The position numbers and the translations under genes were made by a program. A stretch of DNA of 21,490 nt. Origin: an uncultured Planctomycetota bacterium. Its GTDB lineage: Bacteria; Planctomycetota; SZUA-567; JAFGNG01. Below are positions 1 to 6,171 of the stretch, in pieces. Position 1 is the first letter of the stretch. The number at the start of each line of letters is the position of its first letter. Location: the NCBI GenBank assembly GCA_947311175.1, contig CAMZKK010000075.1, positions 1 through 21,490 on the forward strand, read 5' to 3'. A model generated the notes under the pieces. The model saw only the letters and a program-made list of their open reading frames with translations. It made no database searches and was not told the origin of the DNA.

Positions 1-21
1 TAACTTTTAATTATTAATTAT

Positions 22-171
22 TTACCGCTTATCCGAAATAAATATCCCTCGTTGAATGCTTCCCTCGCCCATTTTTTCACAAATCAAATCTGTTGTTTCT
101 TCGATTATTTCTGCCACATCAATTTCTTCCCGACTTCGGCGGTTTTCCCAGCGCTCAAAAAATCCAGTTGT
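22..171 (-). pseudogene. C-terminal remnant of an unidentified protein-coding gene
   Basis: On the minus strand, positions 171 down to 22 read as 49 open codons ending in TAA. The peptide looks protein-like (for example ERWENRRSREEIDVAEIIEE, then CEKMGEGSIQRGIF). The frame is closed upstream by stops at 172-174 and 178-180, so it has no start and can only be the tail of a gene, broken just before the insertion sequence. I do not recognise the family. The 19-bp inverted-repeat arm at 127-145 lies inside this reading frame (its ENRRSRE portion). It could also be a chance open frame, but amino-acid composition favours a decayed gene. Confidence 0.35.
127..145. repeat. Left arm of a 19-bp perfect inverted repeat of the IS target locus
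   Basis: ttcccgacttcggcggttt is the exact reverse complement of 2016-2034. It is far more GC-rich than its surroundings. If the IS and one copy of the 12-bp direct repeat are removed, the two arms lie 50 nt apart, so the insertion appears to have landed in the loop of an older palindromic sequence. Confidence 0.75.
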
Positions 172-183
172 TTATTTTCAAGG

Positions 184-195
184 ACTTATGACTTT
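184..195. repeat. Left copy of 12-bp direct repeat, probable target-site duplication
   Basis: acttatgacttt occurs identically at 2004-2015, in the same orientation, one on each side of the transposase gene. IS1634-family elements are known for variable and sometimes very long target duplications, so 12 bp is acceptable. The bases just outside the copies differ (g183 versus a2003), which bounds the repeat. Confidence 0.6.
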
Positions 196-238
196 TTAGA
201 GGTGGGTTTGGTTTGTAGTGCCTAGCTACATTTTATAC

Positions 239-266
239 TTGACGCGGATTTTTGTTTTTATATAAT
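239..266 (+). promoter_or_regulatory. Sigma-70-type promoter of the IS transposase
   Basis: TTGACG (239-244), a 16-nt spacer and a perfect TATAAT (261-266). The expected start of transcription, 6-8 nt beyond the -10 box, coincides with the ATG at 273, so the mRNA would be leaderless or nearly so. There is no Shine-Dalgarno sequence before that ATG. Confidence 0.6.
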
Positions 267-272
267 ACAGTT

Positions 273-1934
273 ATGTTTATAAGAATTAAATCTTCAAAAA
301 ATAGTTCAAACCGTTCGGTACAGATTGTTGAAAGTTACCGAGATGAAAATGGTAATCCTAGACAAAGGATTGTCAGGCATATGGGTACTGCTTCTTCTGA
401 TAAAGAAATCAAATTACTTGAGAATCTAGCTGAATACGCTAAGGCTGAACTAGAGGCAAAAAAGACTCCATCATTATTTAAGCCTCAGGAACTTGCAGAA
501 TTAGCAATAGAGGCGCGTAAACGAAGGAATGAGGATAAAGAATTAAATGTAAACCTAAAAAATATAAGAGAAGAAAGCCGTATCACTACTGGCATCCATG
601 AGGTTTTTGGCAAGGTTTATAATGAAATTGGTTTTGATAAATTATTAGGTGCGAGAAAGAAAGTATCGGCAAAGAATTTATACAATATGGTAATGGCAAG
701 GATTGCAAATCCTAAGAGCAAGAGAGGAAGCGTAACAGATTTATCAAATGATTTTGGTATAAATATTTCATTGGATAGTGTCTATCGAATGATGGATAGT
801 ATTGGTGATAATGTTGTAGAAAAAGCATGTGAGTTAAGCCATCAGAATACCAAAAACTTACTTGGTGATGATATTACATTATTATTTTATGATTGTACTA
901 CACTTTATTTTGAATCATTCACTGAAGATGAATTAAAGAAAAATGGATATAGCAAAGATTTAAAATTCAATCAGCCACAAGTTGTTTTAGGGCTATTGGC
1001 TACAACAGAAGGACTGCCTGTAGGCTATGAAGTATTTCCAGGCAATCAAGCAGAAGGAATGACACTAGAGACAATCATTCCAAACATTATTGACAAATAC
1101 AAACTAAAGAGAGTTATCTTTACGGCAGACAGTGCAATGCTTAGCAAGAAGAATTTGGATTTTCTTGAAGATTCTAACTTAGAATATATTGTTGCTGCCA
1201 GATTAAAAAGTTTAAGTAATAACTGGAAAAACAAAATCACCAATACCGATGAATATTCTTCTGTAAAAACAGAAAATGAATATGAAAGGCTTAGAAGTTT
1301 TGACTATGGTAAAGACAGAAAGCTAATTGTTACCTATGGGCAAAAGCTGGCTCGTAAAAACAAATATGACAGAGACAAGGCAATAGATAAACTCCGTAAA
1401 ACATTAAAAAAGAGTTCTAACCCATCGTCTTTGATAAGTAATTATGGTTATAAAAGATTTTTAAAAATAGATGGGAAAGCCAAGGTATTTTTAGATGAAA
1501 AACGATATAAAGAAGCAGCAAAGTTTGATGGACTACACGGTGTTATTACAAATGTAAAAAATTTGTCTGACAGCCAGATAATAGATCAATATCACGGATT
1601 ATGGCAAATTGAAGAATGCTTTCGCATTAGCAAACAAGATCTCAAGATAAGACCAATCTATCACTGGACACCGAAAAGAATAAAGGCTCATTTACTAATC
1701 TGTTTTGTTTCTCTAGTTTGTGTAAAACATCTTTCCTATAGAGTCAAACTACGCTTTGAATCAATGTCTGTAGCAAAAATAGTAAATTCACTTAACCATA
1801 TTCAATTAAGTATTCTCTATGATAAATCAACAAAAACCAAATATGTGTTACCATCAAAATTCAATAACGCTGCAATCAAAATATATAAAACAATGAATCT
1901 GGAGACAAATACCACCCCATACAAGTTGAATTAA
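273..1934 (+). CDS. IS1634-family DDE transposase
   Basis: This 553-aa protein carries out DNA cleavage and strand transfer of the surrounding insertion sequence. The N-terminus (MFIRIKSSKN...SVQIVESYRD...QRIVRHMG) is the characteristic IS1634 opening. The DDE triad is visible: D207 in FYDCTTLYFE, D286 in FTADSAM, and E447 in the Y-x2-LW-x-IEE-x-FR signature at about 440-451 followed by K454, which matches the YREK motif of IS4-type enzymes. A long beta-strand-rich insertion lies between the second D and the E, as is usual for IS4-like enzymes. The ATG at 273 is preferred over an in-frame TTG at 252, because 252 falls between the -35 and -10 boxes. Length is normal and there is no frameshift, so the protein is probably functional. 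Confidence 0.93.
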   Translation: MFIRIKSSKNSSNRSVQIVESYRDENGNPRQRIVRHMGTASSDKEIKLLENLAEYAKAELEAKKTPSLFKPQELAELAIEARKRRNEDKELNVNLKNIREESRITTGIHEVFGKVYNEIGFDKLLGARKKVSAKNLYNMVMARIANPKSKRGSVTDLSNDFGINISLDSVYRMMDSIGDNVVEKACELSHQNTKNLLGDDITLLFYDCTTLYFESFTEDELKKNGYSKDLKFNQPQVVLGLLATTEGLPVGYEVFPGNQAEGMTLETIIPNIIDKYKLKRVIFTADSAMLSKKNLDFLEDSNLEYIVAARLKSLSNNWKNKITNTDEYSSVKTENEYERLRSFDYGKDRKLIVTYGQKLARKNKYDRDKAIDKLRKTLKKSSNPSSLISNYGYKRFLKIDGKAKVFLDEKRYKEAAKFDGLHGVITNVKNLSDSQIIDQYHGLWQIEECFRISKQDLKIRPIYHWTPKRIKAHLLICFVSLVCVKHLSYRVKLRFESMSVAKIVNSLNHIQLSILYDKSTKTKYVLPSKFNNAAIKIYKTMNLETNTTPYKLN

Positions 1935-2003
1935 TCTCAATAATCTAATCAAAAACACAAAATGTAGTGCCTACCAAAAAAGTGGAGCCCTTATATATCA
2001 ACA

Positions 2004-2034
2004 ACTTATGACTTTAAACCGCCGAAGTCGGGAA
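2004..2034. repeat. Right copy of 12-bp direct repeat plus right 19-bp inverted-repeat arm
   Basis: 2004-2015 repeats 184-195 exactly. It is immediately followed by aaaccgccgaagtcgggaa (2016-2034), the exact reverse complement of 127-145. Beyond it, an open frame on the plus strand continues to a stop at 2073-2075 (peptide FKPPKSGNAILDWIQKYGLR), possibly another coding scrap of the disrupted locus. Confidence 0.65.
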
Positions 2035-2066
2035 ATGCTATCTTAGATTGGATTCAAAAATATGGG

Positions 2067-2429
2067 TTAAGGTAGCTTAATCCGTGAGCAGCAACCTTGT
2101 TTTTTCCCATTCCCCCGACAGCTTTTCCCTTGCTCCGGACAAATCTCAACATTTCCACCATCAATACTCAATGGCTTGCCTTTAATAATTGCAGTAGCTA
2201 TTTTCTTATGAGCTGATGCAAGTAGTTTGCTATAGGTTGGGCGAGAAGTCCCCATCAATTCGGCAGCTTTTTCATGATAGACATCTTCAATATCAGATAG
2301 GCGAATTGCCTCAAGCTCATCAAGCCTAAGCTCGACAACTTCAGAAGCCTTAATCGGAACTCCAGACGGCTTAAACATTCTGCATTTAGGTTGCTGGCAA
2401 ATCATCTTTTTCTTATGAGGTCGTGACAT
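2067..2429 (-). CDS. DUF134-family predicted DNA-binding protein
   Basis: A 120-aa protein of the DUF134 family, small cytoplasmic proteins with a sigma-region-4-like helix-turn-helix. The core is clear: RxKK with C11 and C16 near the N-terminus, FKPSGVPI (19-26), LRLDELEAIRLSDIEDVYHEKAAELMG (34-60), then the recognition helix TSRPTYSKLLASAHKKIATAIIKGK (61-85). The tail adds C97, C104, C113 and C114, so metal binding is possible. The start is ATG at 2429 with GGAG about 7 nt upstream. Relatives often sit beside NifX/NifB-type iron-molybdenum cofactor proteins, but none is here; the neighbour on the divergent side is a WecA-like gene. Its DNA target is unknown. The gene ends only a few bases from the IS-target sequence, and its extreme 3' end overlaps the open scrap ending at 2075. 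Confidence 0.88.
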   Translation of the reverse strand: MSRPHKKKMICQQPKCRMFKPSGVPIKASEVVELRLDELEAIRLSDIEDVYHEKAAELMGTSRPTYSKLLASAHKKIATAIIKGKPLSIDGGNVEICPEQGKSCRGNGKKQGCCSRIKLP

Positions 2430-2452
2430 CTTTTCTCCATATCAAAATAAAA

Positions 2453-2482
2453 CCAAATTCCACAGATGCAGTGAAATTTAGG
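2453..2482. repeat. Short dispersed palindrome, site A
   Basis: CCAAATTCCAC-agatgca-GTGAAATTTAGG, an imperfect inverted repeat lying in the 5' leader of the DUF134 gene. It is similar to intergenic sites at 4711, 9299, 13536, 14642 and 21201. Confidence 0.55.
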
Positions 2483-2500
2483 TCTATCCTATTTCCTTTT

Positions 2501-2528
2501 ATTTTATCTATCTATTTTATAGATTCAA
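2501..2528 (-). promoter_or_regulatory. Possible promoter of the DUF134 gene
   Basis: On the minus strand, TTGAAT (2528-2523), a 16-nt spacer and TAAAAT (2506-2501). This leaves a leader of about 65-70 nt that contains palindrome site A. Found by consensus matching only, in an AT-rich region. Confidence 0.35.
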
Positions 2529-2587
2529 TAGTTTTGTTAAATCTAAATTACCCGGTTAACTGCACAAGGAAATTTAACAATTCACCA

Positions 2588-2616
2588 TTGACAGATTAAT
2601 AAACAAGATTAATATT
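2588..2616 (+). promoter_or_regulatory. Possible promoter of the WecA-like gene
   Basis: Perfect TTGACA (2588-2593), a 17-nt spacer and AATATT (2611-2616, four of six consensus bases). The predicted transcription start is at about 2622-2624, at or next to the ATG at 2622, and no Shine-Dalgarno sequence is visible. This message may therefore also be leaderless. Confidence 0.4.
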
Positions 2617-2621
2617 TTGAT

Positions 2622-4151
2622 ATGATTTATATATCTGCCATCTATTTCTTTATCTTTGCACTAGGGTTATCGCTTGCATTAATGCCGATAGTCAACTGGT
2701 TGTCCTATCACTTCAATGTCTTAGATTTTCCTATCGGCAAAAAGAAACAAAAAAAACCGATGCCACTCCTTGGCGGAGTGGCAGTTGCTGTCGCCTTTGC
2801 CGCAACAGTAATCATCCATCTTATTATAAAATATACCATTGATGGCTCATCTTTTTTGCAAAACACACTATCTTTTATCCTGCCATACATAAATCATACT
2901 ATTTCAAATTCAGGATTATTTCAACTACTGATAATCATGAGCGGTGGAGCAATAATTTTTACTATTGGCATTCTCGATGATGCTATTTTTTTCAATATCA
3001 AAAAAAGACTTATTTCAGAATTTGTAGTTGCCACAATTGTTGTCGCCTTAGGAATCAAGCCTTCACTTGGGGAAATACCTGATTTTATTACTTGGCCAAT
3101 AACCATTATCTGGATTGTCGGACTTACCAATTCATTCAATCTTATTGATGGAATGGACGGAATGGCTGCTGGTATTGCCTTCATTTCTGCTATGCTCATG
3201 GCTGTATTTTGTTTTGCAACCGACCAAATAATGATTGGTTTTTTATTAGTTACACTTTGTGGCGCCACTCTTGGTTTTTTGAAAAGCAATTGGAATCCCG
3301 CAAAAATTTACATGGGTAGTTGCGGAGCATTATTTTTAGGATATATGCTTGCCACAATTCCACTTACTGTTGCCTTTATGCAAATCGGCAGTTTCAATAG
3401 TGCAATATTTATGCCACTCGTAATATTGAGTGTTCCAATCTACGATACAATCAGTGTTGTTTTTATACGGCTATGGAATAAAAGAAGCCCCTTTGCTCCC
3501 GACCATAATCACATTTTCCACCGCATTCAAAAGCTTGGACTAACAATAAAGCAAGTGGTGCTGGTTATATACTTGCTTTGTTTCGCGGTTGGCCTTAGTG
3601 CAATGTTTTTACTATACGCCCCCACCTGGCAAGCATCTTTGATTATTATCCATATAATTGCGATGTATGGAGTTTTTGTAGTTTTAGAACTAACCGGAGC
3701 AAGACTGACAAAACGACAAGAACTTGTCCTTTACGAAGCTAAATATCGTTATGCCGACGATGACAAAAACCACAAAAAATATAAAGCTTTGATAAGAATG
3801 CTAACTGCTGATGGTGCGGAATTAGAGGTTTCATACGAATCTCTAAAATATCTTGCAATAGCTTTTGCTGAAAAAAGAGAAATAATTGTAGATATAATCC
3901 CTGACGAAAACGAATTCTCACCTTTGTCAATCAAAGCTAATGTAAAAAGCATCTGGCGTTCTTCGGAACATAAAGGCTTTGCCGGGGTCAATTTTATATT
4001 TACGGATGATGTTGAGATGAGAAAAATAAAATCATTGATTGTCGCAATCATTTATCCTGATAGAAAAACTACAAATATTGAAGAAGAGCACAAAAAAAAG
4101 ATTGCCTCTGGTCGATTTAGAGCAAGGAAGAAAAAAATTAAAGAAACATAA
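2622..4151 (+). CDS. WecA/MraY-family undecaprenyl-phosphate sugar-1-phosphate transferase with C-terminal PilZ-like extension
   Basis: A 509-aa polytopic membrane enzyme that transfers a sugar-1-phosphate (typically GlcNAc-1-P) from a UDP-sugar to undecaprenyl phosphate, the first step of O-antigen, teichoic-acid or exopolysaccharide assembly. About ten hydrophobic segments fill residues 1-360. Family motifs: G(I)LDD at 116-120 (metal-binding Asp pair), NSFNLIDGMDG at 170-180, GSCGALFLG at 232-240, and the HNHIFHR loop at 295-301, which groups it with WecA rather than MraY. The usual family length is about 330-370 aa. The extra cytoplasmic region, about 385-480, ends with a pattern (KANVKSIWRSSEHKGFAGVNF) resembling the second half of a PilZ domain, but it lacks the RxxxR and D/NxSxxG signature. 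The tail (481-509) is highly basic. No other polysaccharide genes are adjacent. Confidence 0.88.
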   Translation: MIYISAIYFFIFALGLSLALMPIVNWLSYHFNVLDFPIGKKKQKKPMPLLGGVAVAVAFAATVIIHLIIKYTIDGSSFLQNTLSFILPYINHTISNSGLFQLLIIMSGGAIIFTIGILDDAIFFNIKKRLISEFVVATIVVALGIKPSLGEIPDFITWPITIIWIVGLTNSFNLIDGMDGMAAGIAFISAMLMAVFCFATDQIMIGFLLVTLCGATLGFLKSNWNPAKIYMGSCGALFLGYMLATIPLTVAFMQIGSFNSAIFMPLVILSVPIYDTISVVFIRLWNKRSPFAPDHNHIFHRIQKLGLTIKQVVLVIYLLCFAVGLSAMFLLYAPTWQASLIIIHIIAMYGVFVVLELTGARLTKRQELVLYEAKYRYADDDKNHKKYKALIRMLTADGAELEVSYESLKYLAIAFAEKREIIVDIIPDENEFSPLSIKANVKSIWRSSEHKGFAGVNFIFTDDVEMRKIKSLIVAIIYPDRKTTNIEEEHKKKIASGRFRARKKKIKET

Positions 4152-4152
4152 T

Positions 4153-4180
4153 TTGACCAATTAGCCTTATGTTGTATAGT
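4153..4180 (+). promoter_or_regulatory. Promoter of the FlgC-like gene
   Basis: TTGACC (4153-4158), a 16-nt spacer and TATAGT (4175-4180), starting just after the stop codon of the upstream gene. An AGGAG ribosome-binding site at 4196-4200 precedes the ATG at 4209 by 8 nt. The gene therefore probably has its own promoter. Confidence 0.5.
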
Positions 4181-4208
4181 TAAGGTATAAATCTTAGGAG
4201 TAGCAATT

Positions 4209-4562
4209 ATGAATATTGGAATTAATACTGCGGTTAGTGCCCTCAATGCCTATTCTCTACAACATACGGTTAATGCAAACAATATTGCCAACATAAATAC
4301 TGATGGGTTTAAAAAAGAGCGTGTCTTAATTGAAGAACAAGCACCGCAAGGGGTTAGTAGCACCTTTGAAAAAATTAATACCGAAGGCTCCCAACGGGTT
4401 GAATATTCAAATGGCAACGAAGAAATAATAGAAGGTTCAAATGTCGAATTGGCAGAGGAAATGCCTAACGAAATTATAACGCAACGCTCATTTGACGCCA
4501 ATACAACAATAATCAAAACCGAAAATGAAATGCTTGGCACTATCCTCGATATGATTGCTTGA
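4209..4562 (+). CDS. Orphan FlgC-type flagellar basal-body rod protein
   Basis: A 117-aa protein with both halves of the flagellar rod/hook family. The N-terminal Flg_bb_rod segment (1-45) contains SALNAYSLQHTVNANNIANINTDGFKKE, with the hallmark NxANxxTxGFK at 24-35. The C-terminal Flg_bbr_C segment (about 78-117) reads SNVELAEEMPNEIITQRSFDANTTIIKTENEMLGTILDM, an amphipathic coiled-coil helix. The middle is only about 30 aa, giving a protein somewhat shorter than typical FlgC (130-150 aa). Such proteins form the proximal axial rod and are exported by the flagellar type III apparatus. No other flagellar gene lies within the window, so it may be a scattered flagellar gene or a reused rod-like protein. 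The start is supported by AGGAG at good spacing. Confidence 0.8.
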   Translation: MNIGINTAVSALNAYSLQHTVNANNIANINTDGFKKERVLIEEQAPQGVSSTFEKINTEGSQRVEYSNGNEEIIEGSNVELAEEMPNEIITQRSFDANTTIIKTENEMLGTILDMIA

Positions 4563-4737
4563 TTCTAAATTTAACCCAAGCCTGTTCAGAAAACCAAACA
4601 TCCCTAACAGTCACCGAATTCAGTTCTTCTGCGAATCTCAATTATTGAACAATAGAATCTTCAACAAAGTAAACAGTCAATAACATCTATTAACCCCAAA
4701 GCATATTTAACCTAAACTGCATAGATGGAATTTAGAT
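4563..4737. other. Convergent gene gap with palindrome site B
   Basis: A 175-nt gap between two genes that converge. It contains palindrome-family site B at 4711-4735 and a weaker related stretch at 4563-4573 (ttctaaattta). I see no U-tract terminator and no coding sequence. Confidence 0.5.
4711..4735. repeat. Short dispersed palindrome, site B (partial)
   Basis: CCTAAACTGCATAGATGGAATTTAG. Compared with the complement of site A, it aligns as CCTAAA, then CTGCAT, then TGGAATTT, with about five bases missing from one arm. It ends within a few bases of the stop codon of the minus-strand oxidoreductase gene. Confidence 0.5.
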
Positions 4738-5907
4738 TTATTTTATTTGTCCATTTTCAAAATAATCAATTAGGTGTTGAGGCACTGATGGAATAGTTTG
4801 TAGATTACCACCGGAGCGCATAGACTTATGTCCCATTACTCCTACAGCAACTGAATTTCGTGCGGCAACCGGTGAAATCTTTGCATCCGCTTCACCTCTT
4901 ACAAAATCAACAAACGAATTTACAATACTAGGGTCTGCACCGCCGTGAGAGCCGGCAACAGGTTTGAGTTTATGAATTATATCCGGAGTTTTTCTCGGAC
5001 CTCTTTGATTCCAAATATGGACTTCACATTCATCTTCATTGCCAATATTTTCGATTCTTCCCTTAGTTCCAATAAATGTATAATTTCTTTCTGAGTCGGG
5101 AGTATAGTGACATTGCATATAATTTGCTTGAATACCATTTTCGAGTTGCATCATAATCATATTATGGTCTTCAACATCAACAATTGGCGATATTCCTTTT
5201 TGAGAAAGTGGAGGCCAATTTTCATCATGCCATGATGCATCACCCCGAGTGTCTGCTGAACGTCGTTCGCATTTGTCATAGATAGAAAGCATTCCCATGC
5301 CAACAACAGATTTTGTATATCCATTAGTGAGCCAATGAATAACATCAATGTCGTGAGCTCCTTTTTGAAGTAGAAGTCCATTGCAGTATTTTTGTTCCGA
5401 ATGCCAATCTTTAAAGTAAGCATCACCACCGTACCCAATGAAGTGACGACACCATACCGCTTGGATTTTTCCAATTATTCCAGAGTCAATAATTTCTTTC
5501 ATTTTAATTATCACCGGCATATGACGCATATTATGTCCGAGATATAATTTCGAGCCTGTTTTATATGCTGTTTCCATAAGGCGATCACAGCCTTCAATAG
5601 AAATAGCCATTGGTTTTTCAAGATATACTGCTTTACCTGCTTCGAGGGCAGCGATTCCCTGCTCTTCGTGTAAGAAATCCGGGCTGGTAATAAATACCGC
5701 ATCAATTTCTTCCATTTTGAGTAATTTTCGATAATCATCGGTTTCAAATATTTCATCTCCGCCAAGTTGCTCTTTAAACTTTTTAAATGCTTCAAGATTA
5801 ACATCTGCACCGGCAACAACCCTGACTCCATCTTTAGGTTTATGCGCAAATGAACCAATGATGCCTCTTCCTCCTACTCCAACCACTCCCAATTTGACTT
5901 CTTTCAT
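4738..5907 (-). CDS. Gfo/Idh/MocA-family NAD(P)-dependent oxidoreductase
   Basis: A 389-aa soluble dehydrogenase of the glucose-fructose oxidoreductase / inositol dehydrogenase family, which oxidises or reduces a sugar or cyclitol carbon using NAD(P). The N-terminal Rossmann fold shows GVVGVGGRG (7-15, GxGGxG type), then the acidic cofactor residue region AGADVN (33-37). The EKP motif is at 97-99, with its catalytic lysine, and the second-domain motif GAHDIDVIHWL at 183-193 supplies the catalytic Asp/His. The closing region contains the family's NSFVDFVRGE stretch. The start ATG at 5907 has GGGAGAG about 6 nt upstream. The substrate cannot be told from sequence. It follows the kinase and a small membrane protein on the same strand with a 60-nt gap, so co-transcription is possible but unproven. 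This subfamily is common in bacteria that degrade plant or algal sugars. Confidence 0.9.
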   Translation of the reverse strand: MKEVKLGVVGVGGRGIIGSFAHKPKDGVRVVAGADVNLEAFKKFKEQLGGDEIFETDDYRKLLKMEEIDAVFITSPDFLHEEQGIAALEAGKAVYLEKPMAISIEGCDRLMETAYKTGSKLYLGHNMRHMPVIIKMKEIIDSGIIGKIQAVWCRHFIGYGGDAYFKDWHSEQKYCNGLLLQKGAHDIDVIHWLTNGYTKSVVGMGMLSIYDKCERRSADTRGDASWHDENWPPLSQKGISPIVDVEDHNMIMMQLENGIQANYMQCHYTPDSERNYTFIGTKGRIENIGNEDECEVHIWNQRGPRKTPDIIHKLKPVAGSHGGADPSIVNSFVDFVRGEADAKISPVAARNSVAVGVMGHKSMRSGGNLQTIPSVPQHLIDYFENGQIK

Positions 5908-5969
5908 TCTATACTCTCCCGTAAAATTGATATTTTGTCTGTTCTGAATTTTTGCTTGTGAAATTTAAT

Positions 5970-6158
5970 TTAAAATAAAGAAGGATGTGTTAATTTATCA
6001 CACATCCACATTACAACCCATAACATTATTGTGACTATCGTCATCATTACACTTCCGATGCATAGGCGTGACCAAAGAGGTAATTGTTTACCGATAGACT
6101 CTTCAGGTGGAGGACCGGCAACTGCTTCTTTTTTTGATTTTGGCTGTTCTGATTTCAT
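5970..6158 (-). CDS. Small single-TM hypothetical protein
   Basis: A predicted 62-aa protein starting at ATG 6158. A longer version from a TTG at 6188 would overlap the kinase gene by 17 nt and add ten residues. The first 35 residues are polar with a proline-rich patch (AGPPPEES). Residues about 38-58 (LWSRLCIGSVMMTIVTIMLWVV) form one transmembrane helix, and a short tail follows. I do not recognise the family. The gene starts 13 nt after the stop of the hybrid kinase, so it is very likely co-transcribed and may be a membrane partner of that otherwise soluble kinase. That link is inference from position only. Confidence 0.55.
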   Translation of the reverse strand: MKSEQPKSKKEAVAGPPPEESIGKQLPLWSRLCIGSVMMTIVTIMLWVVMWMCDKLTHPSLF

Positions 6159-6171
6159 AGTATCACTCGGG

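Larger units (their letters stand above)
196..2003 (+). mobile_element. IS1634-family (IS4 superfamily) insertion sequence
   Basis: The element is bounded here by the 12-bp direct repeats at 184-195 and 2004-2015 and carries one intact transposase gene. The motif tgtagtgccta occurs near both ends (214-224 and 1963-1973). Read inward, both ends reach ctacatttt (left 226-234; right on the complementary strand), so the terminal inverted repeats are present but poorly matched in this reading and the exact ends are uncertain by a few to some tens of bases. The undamaged reading frame and intact direct repeat suggest a fairly recent insertion. Confidence 0.65.

Noticed and set aside
252..272. TTG start extending the transposase by seven residues
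   Set aside because: It falls between the -35 and -10 boxes of the transposase promoter, and the IS1634 family normally begins at MFIRI (ATG 273).
5157..5858. Two further minus-strand open frames inside the Gfo/Idh/MocA gene
   Set aside because: They are out-of-frame shadows; the 389-aa frame carries the full Rossmann, EKP and GAHDIDVIHW motifs.
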